From contig UEIF01000029.1 in assembly GCA_900468805.1 (NCBI GenBank), positions 1-64,000 of the forward strand: DNA of 64,000 nt. The letters run 5' to 3'. Source of the stretch: Hyphomicrobiales bacterium. Lineage in GTDB: Bacteria > Pseudomonadota > Alphaproteobacteria > Rhizobiales > Rhizobiaceae. Position numbers and translations under genes: made by a program. Under the pieces are notes generated by a model. The model saw only the letters and a list, made by a program, of their open reading frames with translations, ran no database searches and was not told the origin of the DNA. Shown piece by piece: positions 53,506 to 61,709 of the stretch. How positions within the stretch are numbered: position 1 is the first letter of the stretch; the number at the start of each line of letters is the position of its first letter.

Positions 53506-54531
53506 TCATGCGTCGGCCCGCTCGGCTGCGGGTGCCGTGCAGGATTTTCGAAGGATCAAGTTTGGGGAAAAGATCGTCCGCGCAGCACTTGGCGGCGTTT
53601 TGTCGGAGATCTCGCTGAGAAGTGTGGAGATCGCCTTTTGGGCCATCTCTAGCACCGGAGCCGCAACGACTGTCGGCGGTGGGTTCATGATATTTGCAAA
53701 ATCGAAATCGTCTATCCCGATGACCGAGACGTCATCAGGCACTCTGAAACCCATTTCGTGCAGCGCGTTAAGGACACCGAGCGTCATCATGTTCGACAGC
53801 GCGAAAATCGCCGTCGGCGGATCCGGCTCGCGCATGCGCCTGCTTGTGCTGTCATGCGCCAGCGCCTGGTCGAAACGCCCCTGAAGCAACAGACCGGGAT
53901 CGACCGACAGGCCGTGGGCGGCATGGGCCTGCATATAGCCTTGAAGACGATCTTCCCCTGTGACGATGTTGTTGCGTCCGGCGGTAACGGCGATCCGTCT
54001 GTGACCAAGGCCGATCAGATGTTCCGTGGCGATGCGGCCTGCGGCGATATTGTCAAGCTTGATCACGTCATAGGGCAAGCCTTCGATGAAGCTGTCGAGG
54101 AGGATCGTCGGCACATGGATCTTGTCGACCATGCGGGCGCCATGCTCGGCATCCGAGCGCGTCGGAATGATGATGAGCCCTTCGACGCGTTGCATGCGCA
54201 TCATGGTCAGGATCTGCTGCTCGCGGTCATGATCCTCGCTCGTCGAATAGACCGCAGCCATATAGCCGGCGTTGAGGCACGCGGACTCGACGACCTTGGC
54301 GACCTTGGCGAAATGCGGGTTGGTAATATCAGGTAGGATCAGGCCGATGAGCCGCGACTGGCCCATGCGTAGGCTACGCGCGCCGCCATGCGGGATGTAG
54401 CCGATGTCGCGGACGGCGGCCTCGACCTTGGCGATCACCTCGTCGCTGACGGGGGCTGAACGATTGAGCGCGGCCGATGCCGTCGATATCGCGACACCCG
54501 CCCGTTTTGCCACATCTTTAATGGTGGCCAT
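53506..54531 (-). CDS. LacI-family transcriptional repressor
   Basis: This 341-residue repressor begins with a LacI headpiece (MATIKDVAKRAGVAISTASAALNRS) and hinge, then a periplasmic-binding-like sugar domain (LIGLILPDITNPHFAKVAKVVESACLNAGY...GIDDFDFANIMNPPPT). The start at 54531 is fixed by the family. It is divergent from the beta-glucoside import operon. Two identical CGAAACGTTTCG sites lie in between; one is adjacent to a TATAAG -10 element for its own gene, so it should repress itself as well as the operon. Confidence 0.93.
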   Translation of the reverse strand: MATIKDVAKRAGVAISTASAALNRSAPVSDEVIAKVEAAVRDIGYIPHGGARSLRMGQSRLIGLILPDITNPHFAKVAKVVESACLNAGYMAAVYSTSEDHDREQQILTMMRMQRVEGLIIIPTRSDAEHGARMVDKIHVPTILLDSFIEGLPYDVIKLDNIAAGRIATEHLIGLGHRRIAVTAGRNNIVTGEDRLQGYMQAHAAHGLSVDPGLLLQGRFDQALAHDSTSRRMREPDPPTAIFALSNMMTLGVLNALHEMGFRVPDDVSVIGIDDFDFANIMNPPPTVVAAPVLEMAQKAISTLLSEISDKTPPSAARTIFSPNLILRKSCTAPAAERADA

Positions 54532-54593
54532 GCATCCTCCCCGGCGCTTTTTGTCGAACCCTCTTGCCATCAGGGCGTCCTGATGCTCTTATA

Positions 54594-54605
54594 CGAAACG
54601 TTTCG
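54594..54605. promoter_or_regulatory. LacI operator 1
   Basis: CGAAACGTTTCG is a perfect 12-base palindrome with the central CG step typical of LacI-family sites. It directly abuts TATAAG (minus strand, 54593-54588), a likely -10 element for the lacI gene, 57 bases before its ATG. Confidence 0.75.
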
Positions 54606-54671
54606 ACTAAGCAAATGATGCCATGCGGGACCGGGGAGGAACTTGGTCCGCGATATTTCAGTAAGAGCATA

Positions 54672-54683
54672 CGAAACGTTTCG
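54672..54683. promoter_or_regulatory. LacI operator 2
   Basis: This copy of CGAAACGTTTCG is centred 78 bases from operator 1. The identity extends to 17 bases (ATACGAAACGTTTCGAC). It lies 58 bases before the binding-protein ATG. Two equal sites on DNA of this spacing allow repression by looping. Confidence 0.75.
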
Positions 54684-54740
54684 ACCGGTGGAGGCCGGAT
54701 AGATGGGAACGCGCCGGAGGAGGCGCACAGGGAGGATCAC

Positions 54741-56024
54741 ATGCATGAGTTCTCGCGGCGTTCGCTGCTGATTTCGTCTGCCGCTCTTGCCGTCGGCGCA
54801 AGTGTCGGCCGCGCCTTTGCGCAATCCGATGTCACGGCGACTTTGAAGATGCAGGGCTTCGGCGGTGACGCCGAACTATCGGCCATGACCAACGCCATTG
54901 CGCGTTTCAACAAGAAGTATCCGAACGTCAAAGTCGAGCTTTCCGTCGACCCGATTTCGACGGGCTGGGGCGACTATGTCACCAAGGTCTTCAGCCAGTT
55001 CAATTCCGGCCAGCAGGCCGATGTCTACGGCACGGCGATCGAGACCTTCCAGAGCTTCTCGTCGCGGTCTCTCTTTCTGCCGCTCAACGATTTCGTCGCC
55101 GCCAATCCCGGCTTCTCGGACTTCGCGCCGAGCCTCTTCAAGCAGTCGAGCTACAAGGGGGATATCAACTATATCCCGATCGGCTGGAACAACATCATGA
55201 TCAACTACAACAGGGACCTGTTCGACAAGGCGGGTGTTGCCTATCCGAAGGACGGCAAGTGGACCTGGGACGAGTTCCGCGATGTCGCCAAGAAGCTGAC
55301 CGTCAAGGATGCCTCCGGCACCGTCACCCAATTCGGCTATGAGGTGCCAAACCAGAACTTCTTTATCCAGCCCTGGTTCTTCTCGAACGGCACCGGCGCC
55401 ATCAACGACGAGTGGACGGCATCGAACATGCTGGATCCCAAGGTCGCCGAAAGCCTGCAGTTCCTTCATGATCTCATCCATGTCGACGGCGTCTCGCCGA
55501 TCCCCGGCAAGGATATGATGGACAACCAGTTCATGGCCGGCCAGGTGGCGATGATCAGCCGCGGCCACTGGATCGTCCAGAGTGCCAAGAACAACAAGCT
55601 CAACATGGATGTCGCCATTCCCCCGAGCAAGGTGAGCGACACGACCGTGATCGGCTTCGGCGGCTACGCTGTCGCCAAGACGAGCAAGGAGCCTGACCTT
55701 GCCAAGGCGCTGATCCTCGAGTTGACAAGCGAGGAGACGCAGAAGGAGGAGGGCGAAAAGGGTGGTGGCGTTCCCGGCCGCAAGTCGGCCGCCGAGACGC
55801 CGGGATTCCTCAGCTTCCCGCCAAGTGCTGCGCTCTACTACCAGACGCTGCCGAACACCAAGGCCGTGCCGTCGCCTGCCAATTTCCAGGAGGTCGAGAA
55901 GATCTTCATCCGCTACTACACGGCGATGATGGCAGACGAAGTCTCGATCGCCGACGGCGTGAAGCAGGCAGATGCCGAGCTCAACGCCTCCTTCGAGCGG
56001 CTGAAGAAGCGCATGGGCGGCTGA
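54741..56024 (+). CDS. Sugar ABC transporter substrate-binding protein (family 1)
   Basis: This 427-residue exported protein has a twin-arginine-like signal (FSRRSLLISSAALAVGASVGRAFAQ). The mature protein is a two-lobe sugar binder (GWNNIMINYNRDLFDKAGV, MISRGHWIVQSAKNN). GGGAGGA lies eight bases before the ATG at 54741; the longer frame would read through both LacI operators. It heads the operon containing the GH116 enzyme, so a beta-glucoside is the likely ligand. Confidence 0.92.
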   Translation: MHEFSRRSLLISSAALAVGASVGRAFAQSDVTATLKMQGFGGDAELSAMTNAIARFNKKYPNVKVELSVDPISTGWGDYVTKVFSQFNSGQQADVYGTAIETFQSFSSRSLFLPLNDFVAANPGFSDFAPSLFKQSSYKGDINYIPIGWNNIMINYNRDLFDKAGVAYPKDGKWTWDEFRDVAKKLTVKDASGTVTQFGYEVPNQNFFIQPWFFSNGTGAINDEWTASNMLDPKVAESLQFLHDLIHVDGVSPIPGKDMMDNQFMAGQVAMISRGHWIVQSAKNNKLNMDVAIPPSKVSDTTVIGFGGYAVAKTSKEPDLAKALILELTSEETQKEEGEKGGGVPGRKSAAETPGFLSFPPSAALYYQTLPNTKAVPSPANFQEVEKIFIRYYTAMMADEVSIADGVKQADAELNASFERLKKRMGG

Positions 56025-56054
56025 TCGATCAAGGGTTCTCACGATCTTCCTCCC

Positions 56055-56073
56055 GCCGTCGCGGCCGGACGGC
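56055..56073 (+). terminator. Small intercistronic hairpin
   Basis: GCCGTC and GACGGC pair around a 7-base loop between binding-protein and permease genes. It is weaker than the matching hairpins at 7523-7548 and 22762-22786, but in the same position of a like operon. Confidence 0.4.
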
Positions 56074-56122
56074 ATGGTGCCATGAAGGCATCTGCCATTC
56101 CGGGCGCGGCGGATGACAGACC

Positions 56123-57055
56123 ATGTCCGCCATTCGAGCAGATGCCATGACCGCCACCTTCGAAAGACACCAGCCTTCACAGCTCCGCCGCGCGCAGGCA
56201 GCGACCGGCTATCTCTTCGTGCTGCCAGCGACGGTTCTCAATCTGACGTTCGTGATCGCGCCTGTGATCGTCACCACGATCCTCGCCTTTGCCTATTACG
56301 ATCCGATGCTCGGTTCGCAATGGGTCGGTTTCGACAACTTCATCCGCTTCTTCACCGATCAACGATCGCTCCAGATCCTCTGGAATACGATGCGCTTCGC
56401 GCTCTTTGCCGTCACCTTCAACGTTTCGATCGGGCTTTTGCTGGCGCTTGCGCTGAACCGCGCCATGCCAGGCTGGCTGCTCTATTTCTTTAGGCTTGCC
56501 TTCTTCCTGCCCGTGATCATCGCCGCCGCCTTCGTCTCGATTGTCTGGACTTACTTCTACGGCGATGATCTCGGCGTCATCAATTATTACCTGCGGCTGA
56601 TCGGCTTTCCGGGCGTGCGCTGGCTCACCGATGCCGGCCACGCGATGACCTCGATCATCATCATGGATGTCTGGAAGAATACCGGTTTCTTCATGATCAT
56701 CTTCATCGCAGCCCTCCAGGGCGTGCCGAAGAACATCCTGGAGGCGGCGGTAATGGACGGAACGCCCGCCTGGCGCCAGTTCTTCCGCATCACGTTGCCC
56801 TATATCTCCCCGGTCGTCTTCTTCTGCATCGTCTACGCCTCGATCGGCGCGCTGCAGGTATTCGAATCGATCGTCATCCTGACGCAGGGCGGTCCGGGTG
56901 ATGCCACGCGCTCACTGTCGATCCAGATCGTCGAGGAGGGCTTCGGCAGCTTCCAGATTGGCTATGCCGCCTCGATTTCCGTCGTCATGACCGTGATCAT
57001 CCTCATCATCACCGCCATTCAGCAGATCCTGTCGCGCAAGTGGGTGCAGCAATGA
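56123..57055 (+). CDS. Sugar ABC transporter permease (MalF/UgpA type)
   Basis: This 310-residue permease has six spans and the loop ILEAAVMDGTPAWRQFFRITLPYI. The ATG at 56123 is accepted although its ribosome site is poor; an ATG at 56147 is an alternative. It overlaps the next gene by four bases. Confidence 0.9.
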   Translation: MSAIRADAMTATFERHQPSQLRRAQAATGYLFVLPATVLNLTFVIAPVIVTTILAFAYYDPMLGSQWVGFDNFIRFFTDQRSLQILWNTMRFALFAVTFNVSIGLLLALALNRAMPGWLLYFFRLAFFLPVIIAAAFVSIVWTYFYGDDLGVINYYLRLIGFPGVRWLTDAGHAMTSIIIMDVWKNTGFFMIIFIAALQGVPKNILEAAVMDGTPAWRQFFRITLPYISPVVFFCIVYASIGALQVFESIVILTQGGPGDATRSLSIQIVEEGFGSFQIGYAASISVVMTVIILIITAIQQILSRKWVQQ

Positions 57056-57903
57056 ACGATATGATGCAGACGCGCGCGGCCCGGCGCTGGATCGATTGGG
57101 CGATCATCGCCACCATGGCGGTGATGGCGATCGGCATGCTGCTGCCCTTCCTCTGGCTGTTTTCGATGTCGTTCCGGCCGGTTTCGGATGCCTACAAGCT
57201 GCCGCCGAGTTTCCTGCCGCCGAATTTCGATTTCACCAACTACCGGCAGGTATTGGCCTCGCGCGTTCCGTTCCTCGAGATCTACGTCAATTCGGTCATG
57301 ATCGCCGTTATCGTCACCGTCGGCCAGATGGTGACCTGCACGCTCGCCGCCTTCGCCTTCGCCAGGCTGAATTTCCGCGGACGCGACACCCTGTTCTTCA
57401 TCCTGCTCATCGGGCTGATGTTTCCAGCTCAGGTGACGATCCTGCCGATCTATCTCGGCTATGCGCGGCTTGGCCTGCTCGACCGGCCGATCGGGCTGGC
57501 GCTCATGTATCTCACCTCCAGTTTCGGCATCTTCCTGGTGCGGCAATTCATGCTCAGCCAGCCGAAGGCGCTGGAGGAAGCGGCACTGATGGATGGTGCG
57601 GGTTATGTCAAGATCTTCTGGCGGATATCGCTGCCGCAGCTTCGCCCGGCGCTTTCGGCGCTCGGCATCATCACCTTCACCCAGACCTGGAACTATTATT
57701 TCCAGGCGAAGGTGCTTCTAAGCTCGAATGAATCGCTGACGCTGCCGGTCGCGATGGACGTGCTGCGCGGCTACATGGCTTCCGGCAACCTCTCGGTGGT
57801 GATGGCGGCCATGAGCATGTCGATCCTGCCCGTCGTTCTCCTCTTTCTCATCGCCCAGAAATTCGTGATCGAAGGCATCACGATGAGCGGCATCAAAAAC
57901 TAA
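57052..57903 (+). CDS. Sugar ABC transporter permease (MalG/UgpE type)
   Basis: This 283-residue permease has six spans, the loop ALEEAALMDGAGYVKIFWRISLPQ and the ending EGITMSGIKN. The ATG lies in ATGA overlap with the previous stop. An upstream in-frame start at 57040 is not needed. Confidence 0.92.
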   Translation: MNDMMQTRAARRWIDWAIIATMAVMAIGMLLPFLWLFSMSFRPVSDAYKLPPSFLPPNFDFTNYRQVLASRVPFLEIYVNSVMIAVIVTVGQMVTCTLAAFAFARLNFRGRDTLFFILLIGLMFPAQVTILPIYLGYARLGLLDRPIGLALMYLTSSFGIFLVRQFMLSQPKALEEAALMDGAGYVKIFWRISLPQLRPALSALGIITFTQTWNYYFQAKVLLSSNESLTLPVAMDVLRGYMASGNLSVVMAAMSMSILPVVLLFLIAQKFVIEGITMSGIKN

Positions 57904-57922
57904 TCTCAGGGACATTGATTTC

Positions 57923-60514
57923 ATGTGGGATGATCTCGCCTCCATCGAACCTCGCTTTGCCTATAAGGGCGAGCGCACGCGCCATATCGCCTTTCCGCTC
58001 GGCGGCATCGGCTCCGGTGGCCTGTCGATCTCCGGCAGTGGCCGGCTGATCGATTGGTCGATCCGCAACCGCCCGGCGCTGCAGGGCTATAACGGCTACT
58101 CGCATTTCGCCATCAAGGCGGAAAGGGGCGGAGAACTGGTCGATGCCCGTGTGCTCAATGGGCCTTACGATCTGAACCCTTCTGGCGCGCCGGGCTTGCG
58201 CAAGATGTTTGACGGCTTCGGCCACGGCGCCAACCGCCAGACTTTGGTCGGCGTGCCGCATTTCCGTGAGGTCGATTTCTATGGGCGTTTCCCGACCGCC
58301 GATCTTGTCTTCAAGGATGAGCGTTTCCCGGGTGGCGTCAGGCTTTCGGCGCTGAGCCCCTTCATTCCGCACAATGATCGCGATTCATCGATGCCAGTTG
58401 CGATGTTCGAATTCGAAATCGCCAATGATACGGCGGACGAACTGACCTACACGCTTGCCGGTACGCTCGGCAATTACGGTTCGAACAGCGGCATCCATAG
58501 CTTCAGGCAGGAAGGCGGGATCAGCAGCCTGCATCTGACCTCGTCCGATACCACATTGCCGGCGACGCAACGCGGCGATCTGACGATCGCAACGGACGCA
58601 GACGACGTCGACCACACCGACCATCATTATCGTGGCCAGTGGTTCGACGATCTCTCAGTTTACTGGAAGGAGTTTGCAAGACCTGGTCGTCTGCCGAAGC
58701 GGCATTACGACGAGCCGCGCGCCTCCCGGCACATGAGCCTGCAGCCGGAACATGCCACGCTTGGCGCCCGCTTCATCCTGGCACCCGGTGCGCGCAGGAA
58801 GGTGCGCTTCGTCATTACCTGGAACTTCCCGCAGGGCGATGTCTACTGGGCCTATCGCGATAAGCCGGACGGCCTCATTCCCGATCGGCCGACGCCGAGC
58901 TGGACGAACTATTATGCGACACAATGGGCGGATTCGACTGCAAGTGCTTTTGAGGCGCTGACGCGATGGGATGCATTGAGTGCGGCAACCGCCGCCTTCC
59001 GCGATGGATTGTTCGACACGACGCTGCCGGCGGAGGTCAAGGATGCTGCGAGCGCGACGCTTGCATTGTTGCGCACGGCCACCTGCATCCGGTTGGAAAA
59101 TGGCGCGCTCTGGGCCTGGGAAGGCCAGCATACGCTGGATGGCTCCTGCGAAGGCACCTGCACACATGTCTGGAATTACCAGCAGGCGGTCTCGCATCTT
59201 TTCCCGGCGATTGAGCGGACGCTGCGCGAGACCGAATTCAGCTACAACCAGTTGCCGACCGGCGGGCTGACCTTCCGCCAGAAGCTGCCGCTCGGTTCCG
59301 GTTTCGACATTATCGGTCCCTGCGCCGACGGCCATTTCGGCGCGATCATCAAGACCTATCGGGACTGGAAGCTTTGCGGCGACACCGAATGGCTCCGCCG
59401 CTATTGGCCGAACGTCAAACGGGCCATCGAATATGCATGGTCGCCCGAAAACCCTGATCGTTGGGATCCCGATCAGAGCGGCATCCTGTCCGGCCGCCAG
59501 CATCAGACCCTCGATATGGAACTGTTCGGCCCGAATTCCTGGCTCGCCTCCATGTATGTGGCAGCCCTGCTCGGCCTCTCCGAAATGGCGGCAGTCCTCG
59601 GCGACGCTGAGCTGTCGGAAAAGACGGCGCGCATGGGAAAAGCCGGTGCCGACTACATCAATGCCGAACTCTTCAATGGCCGCTGGTTCATTCAGAAGAT
59701 CGATCTCTCCGACAAGGGCGTGTTGATCCCCTTCGATGTCGGCCGCACGGCCGGCGTGCTCGCCGATGGTTTCATGGAAACCTATTGGTCGGAGGAATTC
59801 CAGGAGCTCAAATACCAGATGGGCGAAGGCTGCATCTCCGATCAGATCCTCGGCCAGTGGCATGCCGAGGTCGCCGGCATCGGCGGCTTCCTCGATGCCG
59901 ACAAAGTGAGGACCGCACTGAAATCGGTGCACGAGAACAATTTTCGCCCGACGCTGGAGGATCACTTCAATCCCTGTCGCAACTATGCCTATGAGGACGA
60001 GGCGGGGCTTTTGATCGCAACCTATCCTGAAGGCATCCGCCAACCGATGGTCGCCGCCCCCTATGCCGAAGAGGTCTGGACTGGCATCGAATATATGGCG
60101 GCCTCCCACCTCATCATGCATGGTCTCATCGAGGAGGGCATGGATATCGTCTGCGGTGCCCGCAACCGCCATGATGGCTCCCGCCGCAATCCCTGGAACG
60201 ACATCGAATGCGGCTCCTACTATGCGCGCTCGATGTCTGCCTGGCAGCTGGTCAACGCCTTCTCCGGCCTGCGTGCCGATTTCGTCGCCGGCACACTTGT
60301 CTTCACACCGAAAGTGCAAGGCGACTATCGTCTATTCTGGTCGGCCGGCAGCGCATTCGGCACATTGACCCGCAAGGGCGATGGCCTCAGTCTCGCGGTG
60401 CTCGGAGGCAGCCTCAACGCCGCTGAAATCTCGGTGGACGGGCTGAAGCACCGTCTTGGCAAGAAAAAGCCTGTCGAAGCGGGCCAGTCGATTGAACTGA
60501 AGACGGTGGCATAA
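57923..60514 (+). CDS. GH116 beta-glucosidase (glucosylceramidase-like)
   Basis: This 863-residue protein matches the GH116 family, which includes human GBA2 and archaeal beta-glucosidases/xylosidases. The N-terminal beta domain (about 1-340) opens with IAFPLGGIGSGGLSISGSGRL. The catalytic helical barrel holds the likely nucleophile E410 in SCEGTCTHVWNYQQ and acid/base D531 in HQTLDMELFGPNSW. The enzyme has no signal peptide and would act on imported beta-glucosides or xylosides. It lies 19 bases after the permease and overlaps the ATPase gene by one base, within one operon. Confidence 0.9.
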   Translation: MWDDLASIEPRFAYKGERTRHIAFPLGGIGSGGLSISGSGRLIDWSIRNRPALQGYNGYSHFAIKAERGGELVDARVLNGPYDLNPSGAPGLRKMFDGFGHGANRQTLVGVPHFREVDFYGRFPTADLVFKDERFPGGVRLSALSPFIPHNDRDSSMPVAMFEFEIANDTADELTYTLAGTLGNYGSNSGIHSFRQEGGISSLHLTSSDTTLPATQRGDLTIATDADDVDHTDHHYRGQWFDDLSVYWKEFARPGRLPKRHYDEPRASRHMSLQPEHATLGARFILAPGARRKVRFVITWNFPQGDVYWAYRDKPDGLIPDRPTPSWTNYYATQWADSTASAFEALTRWDALSAATAAFRDGLFDTTLPAEVKDAASATLALLRTATCIRLENGALWAWEGQHTLDGSCEGTCTHVWNYQQAVSHLFPAIERTLRETEFSYNQLPTGGLTFRQKLPLGSGFDIIGPCADGHFGAIIKTYRDWKLCGDTEWLRRYWPNVKRAIEYAWSPENPDRWDPDQSGILSGRQHQTLDMELFGPNSWLASMYVAALLGLSEMAAVLGDAELSEKTARMGKAGADYINAELFNGRWFIQKIDLSDKGVLIPFDVGRTAGVLADGFMETYWSEEFQELKYQMGEGCISDQILGQWHAEVAGIGGFLDADKVRTALKSVHENNFRPTLEDHFNPCRNYAYEDEAGLLIATYPEGIRQPMVAAPYAEEVWTGIEYMAASHLIMHGLIEEGMDIVCGARNRHDGSRRNPWNDIECGSYYARSMSAWQLVNAFSGLRADFVAGTLVFTPKVQGDYRLFWSAGSAFGTLTRKGDGLSLAVLGGSLNAAEISVDGLKHRLGKKKPVEAGQSIELKTVA

Positions 60515-61617
60515 TGGCCGGCATTGAGCTTAAGGCAGTCCGCAAGGCCTTTCAAAGTCTTGAAGTCATACACGGCATCGACCTGACGATCGCCGACGGC
60601 TCGTTCACCGTCTTTGTCGGGCCTTCCGGCTGCGGCAAGTCTACCCTGCTGCGCATGATGGCCGGGCTGGAGGAAGTAACGTCGGGCGAAGTCCGCATCG
60701 ACGGCCAGCGCTGCGACCATCTTCTGCCGTCCGCACGGGGCATGGCGATGGTCTTCCAGTCCTATGCGCTCTATCCGCATATGAACGTCGAGCAGAACCT
60801 TAAATTTGGCCTGGAGAACCAGAAGCTTGCCAGGCAGGAAATCACCGCCCGCGTTGCCAAGGCTGCCAGTATTCTGCAGATCGAGCACCTGATGACGCGT
60901 CGCCCGAGCCAGCTTTCCGGCGGCCAGAGCCAGCGTGTTGCGATCGGCCGCGCCATCGTCAAGGAACCGAAGGCTTTTCTCTTCGACGAACCGCTCTCCA
61001 ATCTCGATGCCGAGCTGCGTGTGAAGATGCGCGGGGAACTGATCAGCCTTCATCGGCGGCTGAAATCGACAATGGTCTACGTCACGCATGATCAGGTTGA
61101 AGCAATGACCATGGCCGACCAGATCGTCGTGCTCAACGAAGGCCGCATCGAACAGGTCGGCCCGCCGATCGAGCTTTATGCACGCCCGGCAAACCTTTTC
61201 GTCGCCCGCTTTCTTGGCGCACCGCCAATGAACCTTCTTGCCGGCCGGATCGCGCGCATCGGTGACATGTTGGGCGTTTCGCTTGAGGACGGCACCCATA
61301 TTCCCTTGCCCGGTCGCCCGGTCGATCTGCCTGATGGAGCCCCGGTAACGTTCGGCATAAGGCCCGAACATTGCGAAATTGGCGAAGGCAGCCTGCAAAT
61401 CGTGGTCGGCGACACCGAAATCCTCGGTTCGGAAACGATCATCCACGCCGAGACGGCGGCCGGAAATGGTTTCACCCTGGCACTGCGCGGCATCAGCCGG
61501 GCAGCCTCCGGCGAACGGATCCCGATCGTCATACGCGAGCCTTTCGTCCATTTATTCAACGAGGCCGGCGCGACGATCGGCTCTGGCAATGATTGGCGCG
61601 ATGCTTATCTAAATTGA
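60514..61617 (+). CDS. Sugar ABC transporter ATPase (UgpC/MalK type)
   Basis: This 367-residue ATPase has Walker A GPSGCGKST, LSGGQSQRVAIGRA (serine in place of the usual arginine), FLFDEPLSNLD and YVTHDQVEAMT, then a TOBE region (VTFGIRPEHCEI). Its ATG overlaps the GH116 stop. It is the last gene of the LacI-controlled operon. Confidence 0.92.
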   Translation: MAGIELKAVRKAFQSLEVIHGIDLTIADGSFTVFVGPSGCGKSTLLRMMAGLEEVTSGEVRIDGQRCDHLLPSARGMAMVFQSYALYPHMNVEQNLKFGLENQKLARQEITARVAKAASILQIEHLMTRRPSQLSGGQSQRVAIGRAIVKEPKAFLFDEPLSNLDAELRVKMRGELISLHRRLKSTMVYVTHDQVEAMTMADQIVVLNEGRIEQVGPPIELYARPANLFVARFLGAPPMNLLAGRIARIGDMLGVSLEDGTHIPLPGRPVDLPDGAPVTFGIRPEHCEIGEGSLQIVVGDTEILGSETIIHAETAAGNGFTLALRGISRAASGERIPIVIREPFVHLFNEAGATIGSGNDWRDAYLN

Positions 61618-61629
61618 ACCAAGTTCAAT
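61613..61629. repeat. Inverted repeat overlapping the ATPase stop codon
   Basis: ATTGAAC-CAA-GTTCAAT is a perfect 7-base inverted repeat with a 3-base centre. It spans the TGA of the ATPase gene. It could be a regulator site or a short hairpin ahead of the terminator; no function is known. Confidence 0.4.
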
Positions 61630-61657
61630 CAGCTTCTGCAACATGTCGGTTGGGGTC

Positions 61658-61679
61658 AAAGCCGCCGGTGAGGGCTTTT
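61658..61679 (+). terminator. Intrinsic terminator of the GH116 operon
   Basis: AAAGCC (61658-61663) pairs with GGCTTT (61673-61678), followed by another T. It lies between the convergent ATPase and poxB genes, 40 bases after the former's stop. Confidence 0.5.
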
Positions 61680-61709
61680 CCCGCGGTCGGTTAGAGGCGC
61701 CGTCCGCCG

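Noticed and set aside
58655..60319. 554-codon minus-strand frame opposite GH116
   Set aside because: The plus strand has complete GH116 motifs and operon overlaps; the antisense frame has no recognisable domain.
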